Origin: an uncultured Acidiferrobacteraceae bacterium
GTDB lineage: Bacteria > Pseudomonadota > Gammaproteobacteria > Acidiferrobacterales > SZUA-150
Length of the DNA stretch: 56,907 nucleotides
Direction of reading: 5' to 3'
NCBI GenBank assembly: GCA_913009895.1
Contig: CAJVXY010000019.1
Coordinates: 1-56,907, forward strand
The translations under genes and the position numbers were made by a program. The notes beneath the pieces are model-generated. The model had not been told where the DNA came from. It saw only the letters and a program-made list of their open reading frames with translations, and ran no database searches. Positions 17,929 to 25,383 of the stretch are shown here, piece by piece (position 1 is the first letter of the stretch; each line of letters opens with the position of its first letter).

Positions 17929-18837
17929 ATGTCTACTTATGCTTATAACACTGCCGTACCCGATTTACCCTGGATGTCCTCGGAGGAGGAAGACCAGCGT
18001 CTGCAGAAAATCAGGCGTTTTGTTACGATATTTTTCCTGATATTTGCGGTGGCTATACCATTTTTACCGACACCAGATATTGATAAAGACAAGGCCAGGG
18101 ATATCCCGCCACAATTGGCGAAGCTGATTCTTGAAAGAAAAAAACAGCCCAAGCCTGCTATTGTAAAAAAGATAGCCAAAAAGAAAAAAGCCAAGGCCAA
18201 GGCTAAACCAAAAAAGAAAGCCAAACCCAAAAAAGATACGGCCAGGGCCAGGAAAAAGGCACAGAGCTCTGGCCTGTTAGCATTTAGCCAGGACCTGGCT
18301 TCACTGCGTGATGATTCGTTAACCAAAAATTTAACGAGCAGCAATCTGAACAGGAGTAAAGGCAAGAAACGGACGCAACGTTCAATTATTACGGCCCGGG
18401 CCGATTCCGTAAGCGGCGGTATCAATACGTCAAATCTTAGTCGTGACACTGGTGGTGGCAGCCTGGCTGGTCGAACCACCACCCAGGTTGAAAGCACAAT
18501 TGTGGCCAGTGGCGGCGGTACCACCCAGCGTGGCCATAGTGGTCGGGCAAGCAGGCCTGTGGAAGAAATCAGGCTGGTATTTGATCAAAACAAAAGCGCT
18601 ATTTACAGCATCTATAATCGGGAACTGAGAAAAGATCCAACACTACAGGGTAAGGTCGTACTGGAACTGACTATCCTGCCTTCCGGGCAGGTTACCTCTG
18701 TTCGTATTCTCTCGTCTGAGCTGGACTCCAAGACCCTGACCAGGAAACTTGCTGCCCGCATCAAACTTTTTCGGTTCAGCAAAAAAGATGTTGATACGGT
18801 CAGGGTGACTTACCCAATCGATTTTTTCCCGTCCTGA
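17929..18837 (+). CDS. TonB-like energy transducer with AgmX/PglI C-terminal domain
   Basis: A 302-residue protein with a cytoplasmic N-terminus (about 1-29), one membrane helix (about 30-47, FVTIFFLIFAVAIPFLP) and a Lys/Ala/Pro-rich linker (about 70-115, KKKAKAKAKPKKKAKPKKD). A Ser/Gly/Thr-rich spacer follows. The C-terminal domain (about 205-302, IYSIYNRELRKDPTLQGKV, then LPSGQVTSVRIL) resembles the AgmX/PglI domain of myxobacterial gliding and secretion proteins and is TonB-like in shape. It should carry energy from ExbB/ExbD to periplasmic or outer-membrane partners, here perhaps the DUF3570 and other barrels. The ATG directly follows the exbD stop. Confidence 0.87.
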   Translation: MSTYAYNTAVPDLPWMSSEEEDQRLQKIRRFVTIFFLIFAVAIPFLPTPDIDKDKARDIPPQLAKLILERKKQPKPAIVKKIAKKKKAKAKAKPKKKAKPKKDTARARKKAQSSGLLAFSQDLASLRDDSLTKNLTSSNLNRSKGKKRTQRSIITARADSVSGGINTSNLSRDTGGGSLAGRTTTQVESTIVASGGGTTQRGHSGRASRPVEEIRLVFDQNKSAIYSIYNRELRKDPTLQGKVVLELTILPSGQVTSVRILSSELDSKTLTRKLAARIKLFRFSKKDVDTVRVTYPIDFFPS

Positions 18838-18918
18838 TCAGCAGTTTATTTCTGATTAATTATAATCTGTTCCCCGACCACGCTTGTTTCCTAATGCTTC
18901 TTGCTCCATATTCTGCCA

Positions 18919-19632
18919 GTGAAAAATAAATTACCCATTGAACAATTAAGCCTGGTAGAGCTGCGCAAGTATCGCAGCAAAGTTTTTCGTGAAGGTCGTG
19001 GTACCCGCCCCGAGGTGGTGCTCATCACCTATGGCGGCAAGAAGGCCATACTCAAGGATTACACCCAATCCGATCCCTGGTTTCGCAGGCTGGTGGGGCC
19101 GCTACTGGCCTTTCGTGAGGCCAGGGCGTTGCGTTTGCTCAAGGGTTTGCCCGGGGTACCGCAGCTGATTAATACCCTCGGGCGGCAGGCGGTACTCATG
19201 GATTACATTGAAGGACCCACCACCAAGGAGCTAAAAAATTCTGGCCAGGTAGACCCTGAAGTATTTAACCGAATTTATAAACTGGTAGATGAAATCCACG
19301 AACGTGGCGTGGCTCATTGCGATTTACGCAGCGGTGGCAATACCATTATTACTGCCAGCGGCCAGCCTTATTTTGTAGATTTTGTTGGTTACGTGGCCCG
19401 TAGTAACTGGAACCTGCCCTGGCGCTGGGTATTTAACAAGTTTTGTATTGCCGATGAGATCGCCGTGGCCAGGATGAAAAAACGTTTACTGCCCGATCAA
19501 CTTACCGATGAAGAAAAAAAGAACCTGGAGCTGGATAAAAATCATCCTATTGGCAAGTTCGCCCGGTTTATGGGACGGAGTTTTACCCGCCTGAGCCGAT
19601 TCTTGTTAACGGATACTGACAAGAAACCCTGA
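18919..19632 (+). CDS. Protein kinase-like protein (lipopolysaccharide kinase/RIO type)
   Basis: The product has about 237 residues. A kinase fold is indicated by a beta3-type lysine (GGKKAILKDY), the catalytic loop HCDLRSGGNTI with Asp and Asn in place, and the metal-binding FVDFVG in the DFG position. The kinase-like domain ends near residue 170, followed by a basic C-terminal tail. Such small kinases are annotated as lipopolysaccharide-core or RIO-like kinases, and the substrate cannot be told here. I chose the GTG at 18919; a TTG at 18901 in the same frame is possible, and neither has a clear ribosome binding site. It follows the TonB-like gene by 81 bases but is probably a separate unit. 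Confidence 0.75.
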   Translation: MKNKLPIEQLSLVELRKYRSKVFREGRGTRPEVVLITYGGKKAILKDYTQSDPWFRRLVGPLLAFREARALRLLKGLPGVPQLINTLGRQAVLMDYIEGPTTKELKNSGQVDPEVFNRIYKLVDEIHERGVAHCDLRSGGNTIITASGQPYFVDFVGYVARSNWNLPWRWVFNKFCIADEIAVARMKKRLLPDQLTDEEKKNLELDKNHPIGKFARFMGRSFTRLSRFLLTDTDKKP

Positions 19633-19696
19633 CACAAGATTACGCTACCAGTTTTCTGACTTTTATTTTTTTCTTTCCTTTTCTGCTAACCAAAAA

Positions 19697-19877
19697 TCAT
19701 ATTACAATTAATAAACGTATGGCCATTTCAGGACTGACGTTGGCATGCCCGTTTAATACCTTGGACAAAGTATTGCGGCTTAACACCCAGTGCTTTCGCA
19801 GCATCAGTAACGGTCAACTCCAAAGGCTCTAAACATAGCTCTCTGATGATTTCGCCAGGGTGTGGGGGATTGTGCAT
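19697..19877 (-). pseudogene. higA: Broken higA antitoxin gene
   Basis: On the minus strand from 19877 the frame reads [20 protein letters not shown] and then [12 protein letters not shown], the typical start of a HigA/VapI XRE antitoxin. One extra base near 19781 breaks the frame. In the next frame it continues [20 protein letters not shown], then IRLLIVI and a stop (19697-19699). The HTH core is thus recognisable, but the gene is frameshifted and lost its C-terminal third. No HigB toxin is seen upstream (to the right). A palindromic repeat (19939-20002) sits there instead. It is a relic of a toxin-antitoxin locus. Confidence 0.85.
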
Positions 19878-19892
19878 CAATATAATAGTTTT

Positions 19893-20002
19893 AATCTCTC
19901 CAGGGTAAATTCCCCGTCCGCTTGCGGCGTAGTGGTGTGTAGGTTGGCGCTGAGGTACGAAGCCCAACAGAACTCCACCAATTACAATGCTGGGCTTCGT
20001 AC
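19893..20002. repeat. Palindromic GTAGGTTGG element with conserved flank, copy B
   Basis: At 19939-20002 lies a shortened copy of the palindrome: left arm GTAGGTTGGCGCTGAGGTAC then GAAGCCCAACA, right arm cut after GGGCTTCGTAC. The 45 bases before it (ATCTCTCCAGGGTAAATTCC, then GCTTGCGGCGTAGTGG) match the flank of copy C at 49886-49929 closely, so flank plus palindrome form one mobile or recombining unit. The middle segment AACTCCACCAA is inverted relative to copy C. It lies directly upstream of the broken higA. Confidence 0.75.
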
Positions 20003-20073
20003 TAAACCAGATATTTCAGTGTTTTATTCACTTTGTATAAAACATGAGTCTGTCTTAGCCCTTAAATAATAGG

Positions 20074-20928
20074 CTATTTTTCAGCACTGGCGATCCAGGT
20101 GACGCCCTTCATGCGCAGGGTATCCCCTTGCTTTAATGCATCGGCGGCACTGATTATATCATCGACATAATCTGCCCGGGCGGAATGATCCAGTTGATTA
20201 ACCAGTGCCATTACCGGGGCCGCCAAATCCGAAATCGTCTCCCAGTAGGCGCGCCCGTTTTCGACCTCGACCACATCTATGGCCATTTCTTCCAGCTTTA
20301 TATTTTTAAAACCCGAAACTGCCATTACATCCTGTAAGCGATCCGGGTCAGCAAAGGCAAAAATACCCGGACTGCCGGGCGGGGGTGTGGGCACATCCAT
20401 GTACTTGCTTAAGGTATTGAGCAATACACCTACAAAAGGGTTCTTGTCCGGTGCTGACCAGCAGGCCAGGCTGATGCGACCACCCTGTTTCAGCGCCTTA
20501 TGGGCGGCAGTCAGGCAGGCCTGGGGCTCGGGCATAAACATCAGGCCCCAGCGAATGGTCACCGCATCAAATGAATCTGTGTCAAAGTCCAGGGTTTCGG
20601 CATCAACACAACGAAACTCGATATTAGCAAGCGTTGTTTTTGCAGCTTTTTCGCGGGCAACCGCAAGCATTTCATCAACCAGGTCGGTGCCGAGCACAGT
20701 GCCAGCGGCACCAACAATGTGGGCCGCCGAGATTGCCGGTTCGCCCGTACCCGAAGCGATATCAAGCAAGCGGGAGCCTGTCTTGATTCCCGATAGTTCA
20801 AGCAGGCGCTCGGTGACCGGCGCTGAACCCTTGCGTAACAATTCATCGCGACGTCTCCAACCCGTGGCTGCCGATGACCAGTTAGTGCGTTCCCGTTCTT
20901 TTAATTCGATGTTACTAAGATCAGTCAT
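20074..20928 (-). CDS. Class I SAM-dependent methyltransferase (UbiE-like)
   Basis: A 284-residue cytoplasmic enzyme with the Rossmann methyltransferase core. Motif I is LLDIASGTGEP (about residues 54-64), followed by the acidic end of strand 2 (GTDLVDEML), the adenine-site CVDAETL and motif DAVTIRWGLMFMPEP. It resembles UbiE/COQ5-type methyltransferases, but the housekeeping UbiE signature is incomplete and the substrate cannot be assigned. It is a single gene on the minus strand between the repeat/higA relic and the RhuM-Fic gene, with a normal ATG at 20928. Confidence 0.88.
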   Translation of the reverse strand: MTDLSNIELKERERTNWSSAATGWRRRDELLRKGSAPVTERLLELSGIKTGSRLLDIASGTGEPAISAAHIVGAAGTVLGTDLVDEMLAVAREKAAKTTLANIEFRCVDAETLDFDTDSFDAVTIRWGLMFMPEPQACLTAAHKALKQGGRISLACWSAPDKNPFVGVLLNTLSKYMDVPTPPPGSPGIFAFADPDRLQDVMAVSGFKNIKLEEMAIDVVEVENGRAYWETISDLAAPVMALVNQLDHSARADYVDDIISAADALKQGDTLRMKGVTWIASAEK

Positions 20929-21175
20929 ATGTTGCCTGCCTTTGGATGGGGATATTGGGACATAATACGTAAATTTTTAAATTTCGTGAACGAATATAAA
21001 TCACTTACATTTAGTTCAGTACTGTAATATTTTTCTATTTTACCCCATCAGTGTTTGCCGAGTGGAACAATGGATTTGGGCTTGTTAGACCTTCTTAATA
21101 CTTTCTTTTATTGTTCAGCCGATGGAGGCATTGGTTTTTATTTTCTCAAATAAAATAATTGCCAGCTCGTGCAAT

Positions 21176-22171
21176 CTATCCATCGCTGCCCGTTTGCTCC
21201 GGTGCTAACATATTCATGATCAGGCGGATCAGTGTCTCCTTTTGTTTCGGATCAGACTCCGCCACCAACAAGGTCAGCGCCGCCAGACCAGTGTCGTTTA
21301 TCACCGGCTCGCCTCGGGTATTCAGCAGACGGTCATTGCGATGCAGGAAATCTACAAACAGGAACGCACCACTGCGTTTGTTGCCATCTGTAAACGGGTG
21401 ATTCTTAACCATAAAATACAGTAAATGCGCTGCCTTGCTTTCAACCGTCGGGTAAGCAGGCTCACCGAATGCACTTTGTTCCAGATTCCCCAGAATCGAT
21501 GCCAAGCCGTCTTCGCGTAATTGGGCAAACAAATCCGTCGCCTCACCTCGTGCAATGAGTGATTGCTTGAGCTCCTGTATGGCTTGCATCGCCACATCCG
21601 GGGTTGGCAATTGACCGCCTGCCTGCCCGGAAGGTTCATTCAGTAAACCCTCATCATAACGCTGCAACCATAAAAAGGTCTGGGTGTAGCGACTAATGAT
21701 CTCGACCAGGCCGCGCCCGGATGCCGTGCTTAATTCAGGCGACTTTGCCGCTTTGCGAATCAGCGCCAACGCCTGCTCCAGTTCGCCGGCATTCTGCTCA
21801 AACCGGGCCTGATTCAGGCTATAGCCCTGCACCAGGTATTCCTTGAGGCGCTGGGTCGCCCAGCGCCGAAACTGTACACCTTGTGTTGATTTGATTCGGT
21901 AACCTACTGAAATAATGACTTCAAGGTCATAAAAAATGACAGGGCGGTCCGAATTTGCAATTTGCATTTTTTGCAAATTGCTTTTTTCATCGACTTCCCC
22001 ATCGTTAATCGCATTACGAATATGCCGTGAGACCACAGAAACGTCGCGTCCGAACAGCTCCACCATTTGTGCCTGCGACAGCCACACTGTCTCCTGCTCA
22101 AAACGTACATCTACCTGGGTTTGCCCATCCGCTGATTGATAAATTACAATTTGTTCTTTTTCATGATCCAT
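21176..22171 (-). CDS. RhuM-Fic fusion protein
   Basis: A 331-residue protein with an N-terminal RhuM domain (about residues 10-100: WLSQAQMVELFGRDVSVVSR, then FYDLEVIISVGYRIKS) and a C-terminal Fic/Doc domain (motif HPFTDGNKRSG from about residue 258). RhuM-like domains are related to phage and virulence-associated proteins. Fic domains transfer AMP or other groups onto proteins and are often toxins. The second Arg of the classical Fic motif is missing, as in Doc-type enzymes. No separate antitoxin gene is next to it. I chose the ATG at 22171, six bases after GGAGGA (complement of 22178-22183); 22174 is an alternative. Confidence 0.87.
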   Translation of the reverse strand: MDHEKEQIVIYQSADGQTQVDVRFEQETVWLSQAQMVELFGRDVSVVSRHIRNAINDGEVDEKSNLQKMQIANSDRPVIFYDLEVIISVGYRIKSTQGVQFRRWATQRLKEYLVQGYSLNQARFEQNAGELEQALALIRKAAKSPELSTASGRGLVEIISRYTQTFLWLQRYDEGLLNEPSGQAGGQLPTPDVAMQAIQELKQSLIARGEATDLFAQLREDGLASILGNLEQSAFGEPAYPTVESKAAHLLYFMVKNHPFTDGNKRSGAFLFVDFLHRNDRLLNTRGEPVINDTGLAALTLLVAESDPKQKETLIRLIMNMLAPEQTGSDG

Positions 22172-22189
22172 CATAGTTCCTCCACGCAC

Positions 22190-22505
22190 TACATCATCGT
22201 CTTGTCCACCATCCGGTTACTTTATATTAACAGGGCAATGATATAAATACTGCGTAACCGATAAAGGATTCAACAGCATAACATCCTCAATTCTATTTAC
22301 CCTGTTATCAAGCATGAATTTCGTCAGATTCAGATTACCTGGAACTGAGCGGTTTGTGCACTGCCCAGGACATTGCCGTAATTTCACATGTTTATTGCAA
22401 TAAGGAATTACTCAAGCATGAAATCGCGGCTTTGTGTCAGTGGATTGAGGGGATATAGGAGAGGAATTAGTATACGTATTTTCTATACGAAATTTTACTC
22501 AGAAC
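22190..22505. other. Intergenic stretch between RhuM-Fic and a membrane-protein gene
   Basis: About 315 bases without a credible gene or a recognised RNA. It contains the start-proximal region of the RhuM-Fic gene (promoter expected here on the minus strand) and the end of the membrane-protein gene. I see no convincing terminator or repeat. Confidence 0.4.
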
Positions 22506-23432
22506 CTAAATTTCTTTTTTAGAACTATTCTTTAGGTGCTCATGAATCTTATCTACAAAATATGAAAAACTTTTCCAATTTTTTAGTAAATGCATGAGTA
22601 GCCCCGAAGAGATACCCCAAATACTTGATAATAAATAACCTTGTATGCCTCCTGATAATCCAGCTATTACTCCCTGATTAGTTTCGCAGACTTCTAAAAA
22701 ATTATTACATTCAACTAAATCAAGTTGTTCTATAAATGAATCAGCTTGGTTTAGGTCGTCTAGATTTACATTTGGTATGTGTAGCCACATTACATCAGTA
22801 ATATTCTCCAGTGATTTAGCTGCCCGCTCTGCATCCGCGAGAAGCCACCAGCCAGTCAAGAGAATATTGTGATTTTTTGAAATTAAGCGGTTCACTTCAA
22901 TTGAACAACGTGATATTGCATCTCTAGCAGAAATGAATTCTTCCCTTTTACTCTGTTCATAAGATATAGCAAATCTTACTTCGGCATCTGTTAATCCACT
23001 TTGTATGTTTTTTACGGTATTTACTAGAGATTCAATGTGTATTATTACAGTCGTAATATTGCTTAATACGATTGCAAAAAATTTCTCAATTTCATCAGCA
23101 GCTTGTACCTTTAGTTGTGTTCGCACCTGGTTTTTCCAACTTAAAGTTGCGGTATAGAAAGCAATAATAAACCCGGTAATAGTAATAATCGAAGTAAAGA
23201 TAGCCACTTTATATTGTGCAGAGAGTCCGTCAATCCAGAGAAGTAGTTCAGTTGGTGTTAGTGGAGAAACTTGTGCAATTGAATAAAGATTAAAATAGAG
23301 CAATAATATTAATGCTAATGCGCCATAAATATTTGTAAAAATAAATTGGTATACAACAATAAGCATAACCGACATAAAATAGACTGGCACTGATATATAC
23401 GGCGGTAATTTTTCCAAGAAAGTACTGATCAC
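22506..23432 (-). CDS. Membrane protein of unknown function
   Basis: The 308-residue product has three hydrophobic segments near the N-terminus: about 12-32 (YISVPVYFMSVMLIVVYQF), about 34-54 (NIYGALALILLLYFNLYS) and about 75-98 (FTSIITITGFIIAFYTATLS). A mainly helical cytoplasmic part follows (about 100-240) with a possible fourth hydrophobic helix near 262-282. I do not recognise a family. The gene is clearly more AT-rich than its neighbours (for example rpe and gph) and stands alone beside RhuM-Fic, which suggests horizontal acquisition. A defence or toxin-related role is possible, but nothing in the sequence proves it. Confidence 0.65.
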   Translation of the reverse strand: MISTFLEKLPPYISVPVYFMSVMLIVVYQFIFTNIYGALALILLLYFNLYSIAQVSPLTPTELLLWIDGLSAQYKVAIFTSIITITGFIIAFYTATLSWKNQVRTQLKVQAADEIEKFFAIVLSNITTVIIHIESLVNTVKNIQSGLTDAEVRFAISYEQSKREEFISARDAISRCSIEVNRLISKNHNILLTGWWLLADAERAAKSLENITDVMWLHIPNVNLDDLNQADSFIEQLDLVECNNFLEVCETNQGVIAGLSGGIQGYLLSSIWGISSGLLMHLLKNWKSFSYFVDKIHEHLKNSSKKEI

Positions 23433-23601
23433 TTTTTACTCCTAGTAGCTCCTTGTAATATAAAACTTAGTAATGCAATTGATGATCCTTCAGAAGCTAT
23501 AACCACAATCCTAACAGGCATTAGACAAGCCTTCTATTAAATACTTGTGAAGTGACGTCGCCAATACTTAGAGGAAAATTAATAGGCCGAAAGCTTATTC
23601 G

Positions 23602-23672
23602 AAATTTCTGGATACCCGCTTTCACCCCAAGAGTACTTTGTCACTTCGTTCGGGCGCGCGGTATGACGGAGG
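23602..23672. repeat. Dispersed CTGGAT...TATGACGG repeat upstream of rpe
   Basis: The stretch from CTGGATACCCGCTTTC to GGGCGCGCGGTATGACGG resembles the one at 1705-1855 (CTGGATTCCGGCTTTC through CGGTCGCGCGGGATATGACG). It belongs to the same dispersed repeat class and is non-coding. The other sequence between 23433 and 23826 contains the presumed rpe promoter and its ribosome binding site (AAGAAGGA before the ATG), with no further feature recognised. Confidence 0.6.
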
Positions 23673-23826
23673 GGTGCCATCTGCGCGCTCTTGGCAGATA
23701 AGCGCGCCCATAACCAGTATTCACACAGATTCTGCTGCTGAAAACTTCCCCAAAATCAGGTAAAGTCCGCTTTTGGTTTTTTCTTGCTGTGGAAAAACCC
23801 TTTAAATTCAATAAGAAGGAATCATT

Positions 23827-24516
23827 ATGGCTGAATATGCAATTGCCCCATCGATCTTATCTGCGGATTTTGCCCGTTTGGGTGAGGAAGTAGACAACGT
23901 GCTCAAGTCCGGCGCCGAGATTGTTCATTTTGATGTCATGGACAATCATTATGTGCCCAACCTGACCATTGGCCCGCTGGTGTGTGATGCCCTGCGTAGC
24001 CATGGGGTGACGGCGCCCATTGATGTCCATTTAATGGTCAAACCCGTGGATCGTATTATTCCGGATTTTGCCAAGGCCGGCGCCACTTACATTACCTTTC
24101 ACCCGGAAGCCAGTGATCATGTGGATCGTTCGTTGCAGCTGATTCGTGAGTCCGGCTGTAAGTCTGGCCTGGTCTTTAACCCGGCCGCGCCGTTGAGCCA
24201 CCTGGAATACGTGATGGACAAGGTCGATATGATTTTACTCATGTCCGTGAACCCGGGATTTGGCGGCCAGTCTTTTATCCCTTCTACCCTGGGCAAGCTG
24301 AAACAGGCACGCAAAATGATAGACGACAGTGGCCTGGATATTCGCCTGGAAGTGGATGGCGGCGTTAAGGTAAATAATATTCGGGAAATCGCTGAAGCCG
24401 GGGCCGATACCTTTGTTGCCGGTTCTGCCATTTTTGGTGCTGTTGGTAAAGATGATGCCAATGATTATGACACGGTTGTTGGCGCCATGATGGCGGAGCT
24501 GGCGAAGGTTAAATAA
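23827..24516 (+). CDS. rpe: Ribulose-phosphate 3-epimerase
   Basis: Rpe interconverts ribulose 5-phosphate and xylulose 5-phosphate in the pentose phosphate pathway and the Calvin cycle. The 229-residue protein shows the TIM-barrel signature: [15 protein letters not shown], the metal/catalytic stretch [39 protein letters not shown] and the phosphate-binding [11 protein letters not shown]. The size is usual for the family. The start has a good ribosome binding site. gph begins one base after its stop, so the two are co-transcribed, as in many gammaproteobacteria. Confidence 0.97.
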   Translation: MAEYAIAPSILSADFARLGEEVDNVLKSGAEIVHFDVMDNHYVPNLTIGPLVCDALRSHGVTAPIDVHLMVKPVDRIIPDFAKAGATYITFHPEASDHVDRSLQLIRESGCKSGLVFNPAAPLSHLEYVMDKVDMILLMSVNPGFGGQSFIPSTLGKLKQARKMIDDSGLDIRLEVDGGVKVNNIREIAEAGADTFVAGSAIFGAVGKDDANDYDTVVGAMMAELAKVK

Positions 24517-24517
24517 T

Positions 24518-25222
24518 ATGGCCCTATCATTATATAAGCCCGAGCTGGTATTGATCGATGTGGATGGCACCCTGGTAGACAGTGTGCCTGACCTGGCCTT
24601 TTGCGTTGATGCCATGATGGAGCAACTGGAACTGCCGACCCATGGTGAAGCCAAGGTACGTGAATGGGTGGGCAATGGGGTTGAACGCCTGGTGCGCCGG
24701 GCTTTGATAGGCAAACTGGATGGCGAACCTGACGAAGACTTGTTTACCAGGGCCTATCCCATATTCCTGGAATTGTATGCCGCCAATACCAGCGCCCGCA
24801 GTACACTATATAATGGTGTCGTTGAGGGGCTGGCCTATTTGAAAGGCGTCGGTTACAAGCTGGGCTGTGTCACAAACAAGGCCGAGCAATTTACCCTGCC
24901 CTTACTCAAGCACCTGGGGATTTACGATGATTTCAGTATTGTGATTAGCGGCGATACCCTGGCCAAAAAGAAACCTGATCCCCTGCCATTGTTGCACGCA
25001 GCCGAGTTTTTTGATGTCAAACCGGGCCAGTCCCTGATGCTGGGCGATTCCATGAGTGATGTGAAGGCAGCACGGGCCGCAGGTTTCCAGATAATCTGTA
25101 TGACTTATGGCTATAATCATGGTATTGATATACGGGAATCGAAACCGGATGCGGTGATGGATTCCATGGCCGAACTGCAAGGCCTGTTGGAAACGGCGGC
25201 AACTAACAAAAAAACTGCATAA
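24518..25222 (+). CDS. gph: Phosphoglycolate phosphatase
   Basis: Gph hydrolyses 2-phosphoglycolate, formed from DNA repair or by Rubisco oxygenation. The 234-residue protein is a HAD-superfamily enzyme with motif I VLIDVDGTLVDSVPD (nucleophile Asp in DVDGT), motif II VTNK, motif III with Lys in KKKPDPLPLL, and motif IV MLGDSMSDVKAARAAG. The ATG follows the rpe stop by one base. A possible Trp-rich leader peptide starts one base behind its own stop. Confidence 0.95.
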   Translation: MALSLYKPELVLIDVDGTLVDSVPDLAFCVDAMMEQLELPTHGEAKVREWVGNGVERLVRRALIGKLDGEPDEDLFTRAYPIFLELYAANTSARSTLYNGVVEGLAYLKGVGYKLGCVTNKAEQFTLPLLKHLGIYDDFSIVISGDTLAKKKPDPLPLLHAAEFFDVKPGQSLMLGDSMSDVKAARAAGFQIICMTYGYNHGIDIRESKPDAVMDSMAELQGLLETAATNKKTA

Positions 25223-25223
25223 C

Positions 25224-25289
25224 ATGACCATACATTTGACACTCACGAACAAGACCCTAGCTTGGCCAGAAGGGCGTTGGCGCATATAA
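25224..25289 (+). CDS. Candidate trp leader peptide
   Basis: A 21-codon frame reads MTIHLTLTNKTLAWPEGRWR and a final Ile. It carries two Trp codons (14 and 19) close to its stop, ending 94 bases before trpE. Trp codons in a short leader are the hallmark of transcription attenuation. The start lies one base after the gph stop and has no good ribosome binding site of its own, so coupling to gph translation is possible. The Trp codons are not adjacent as in E. coli trpL, so this remains a candidate. Confidence 0.42.
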   Translation: MTIHLTLTNKTLAWPEGRWRI

Positions 25290-25383
25290 AAGTGCGTCCT
25301 GCGACTGTGGCGAGAAAATCTTGCTGCAGACTTTTCAAGCCAAAACTATTCAAATTGGTCGTTAGTGTTTAAGGTTGTGTTAA
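25266..25383 (+). promoter_or_regulatory. Possible trpE attenuator region
   Basis: Mutually exclusive pairings can be drawn behind the Trp codons: GCCA/TGGC (25265-25281), GGCGCA with TGCGTCC (25279-25298), and GAAAATCT with AGACTTTTC near 25314-25338. No strong T-run follows the last hairpin, so a classical terminator is not obvious. It lies entirely between the candidate leader peptide and trpE. Confidence 0.3.

Noticed and set aside
17943..18524. 193-codon frame on the minus strand opposite the TonB-like gene
   Set aside because: It is the antisense of the Lys/Ala-rich linker and has no independent support.
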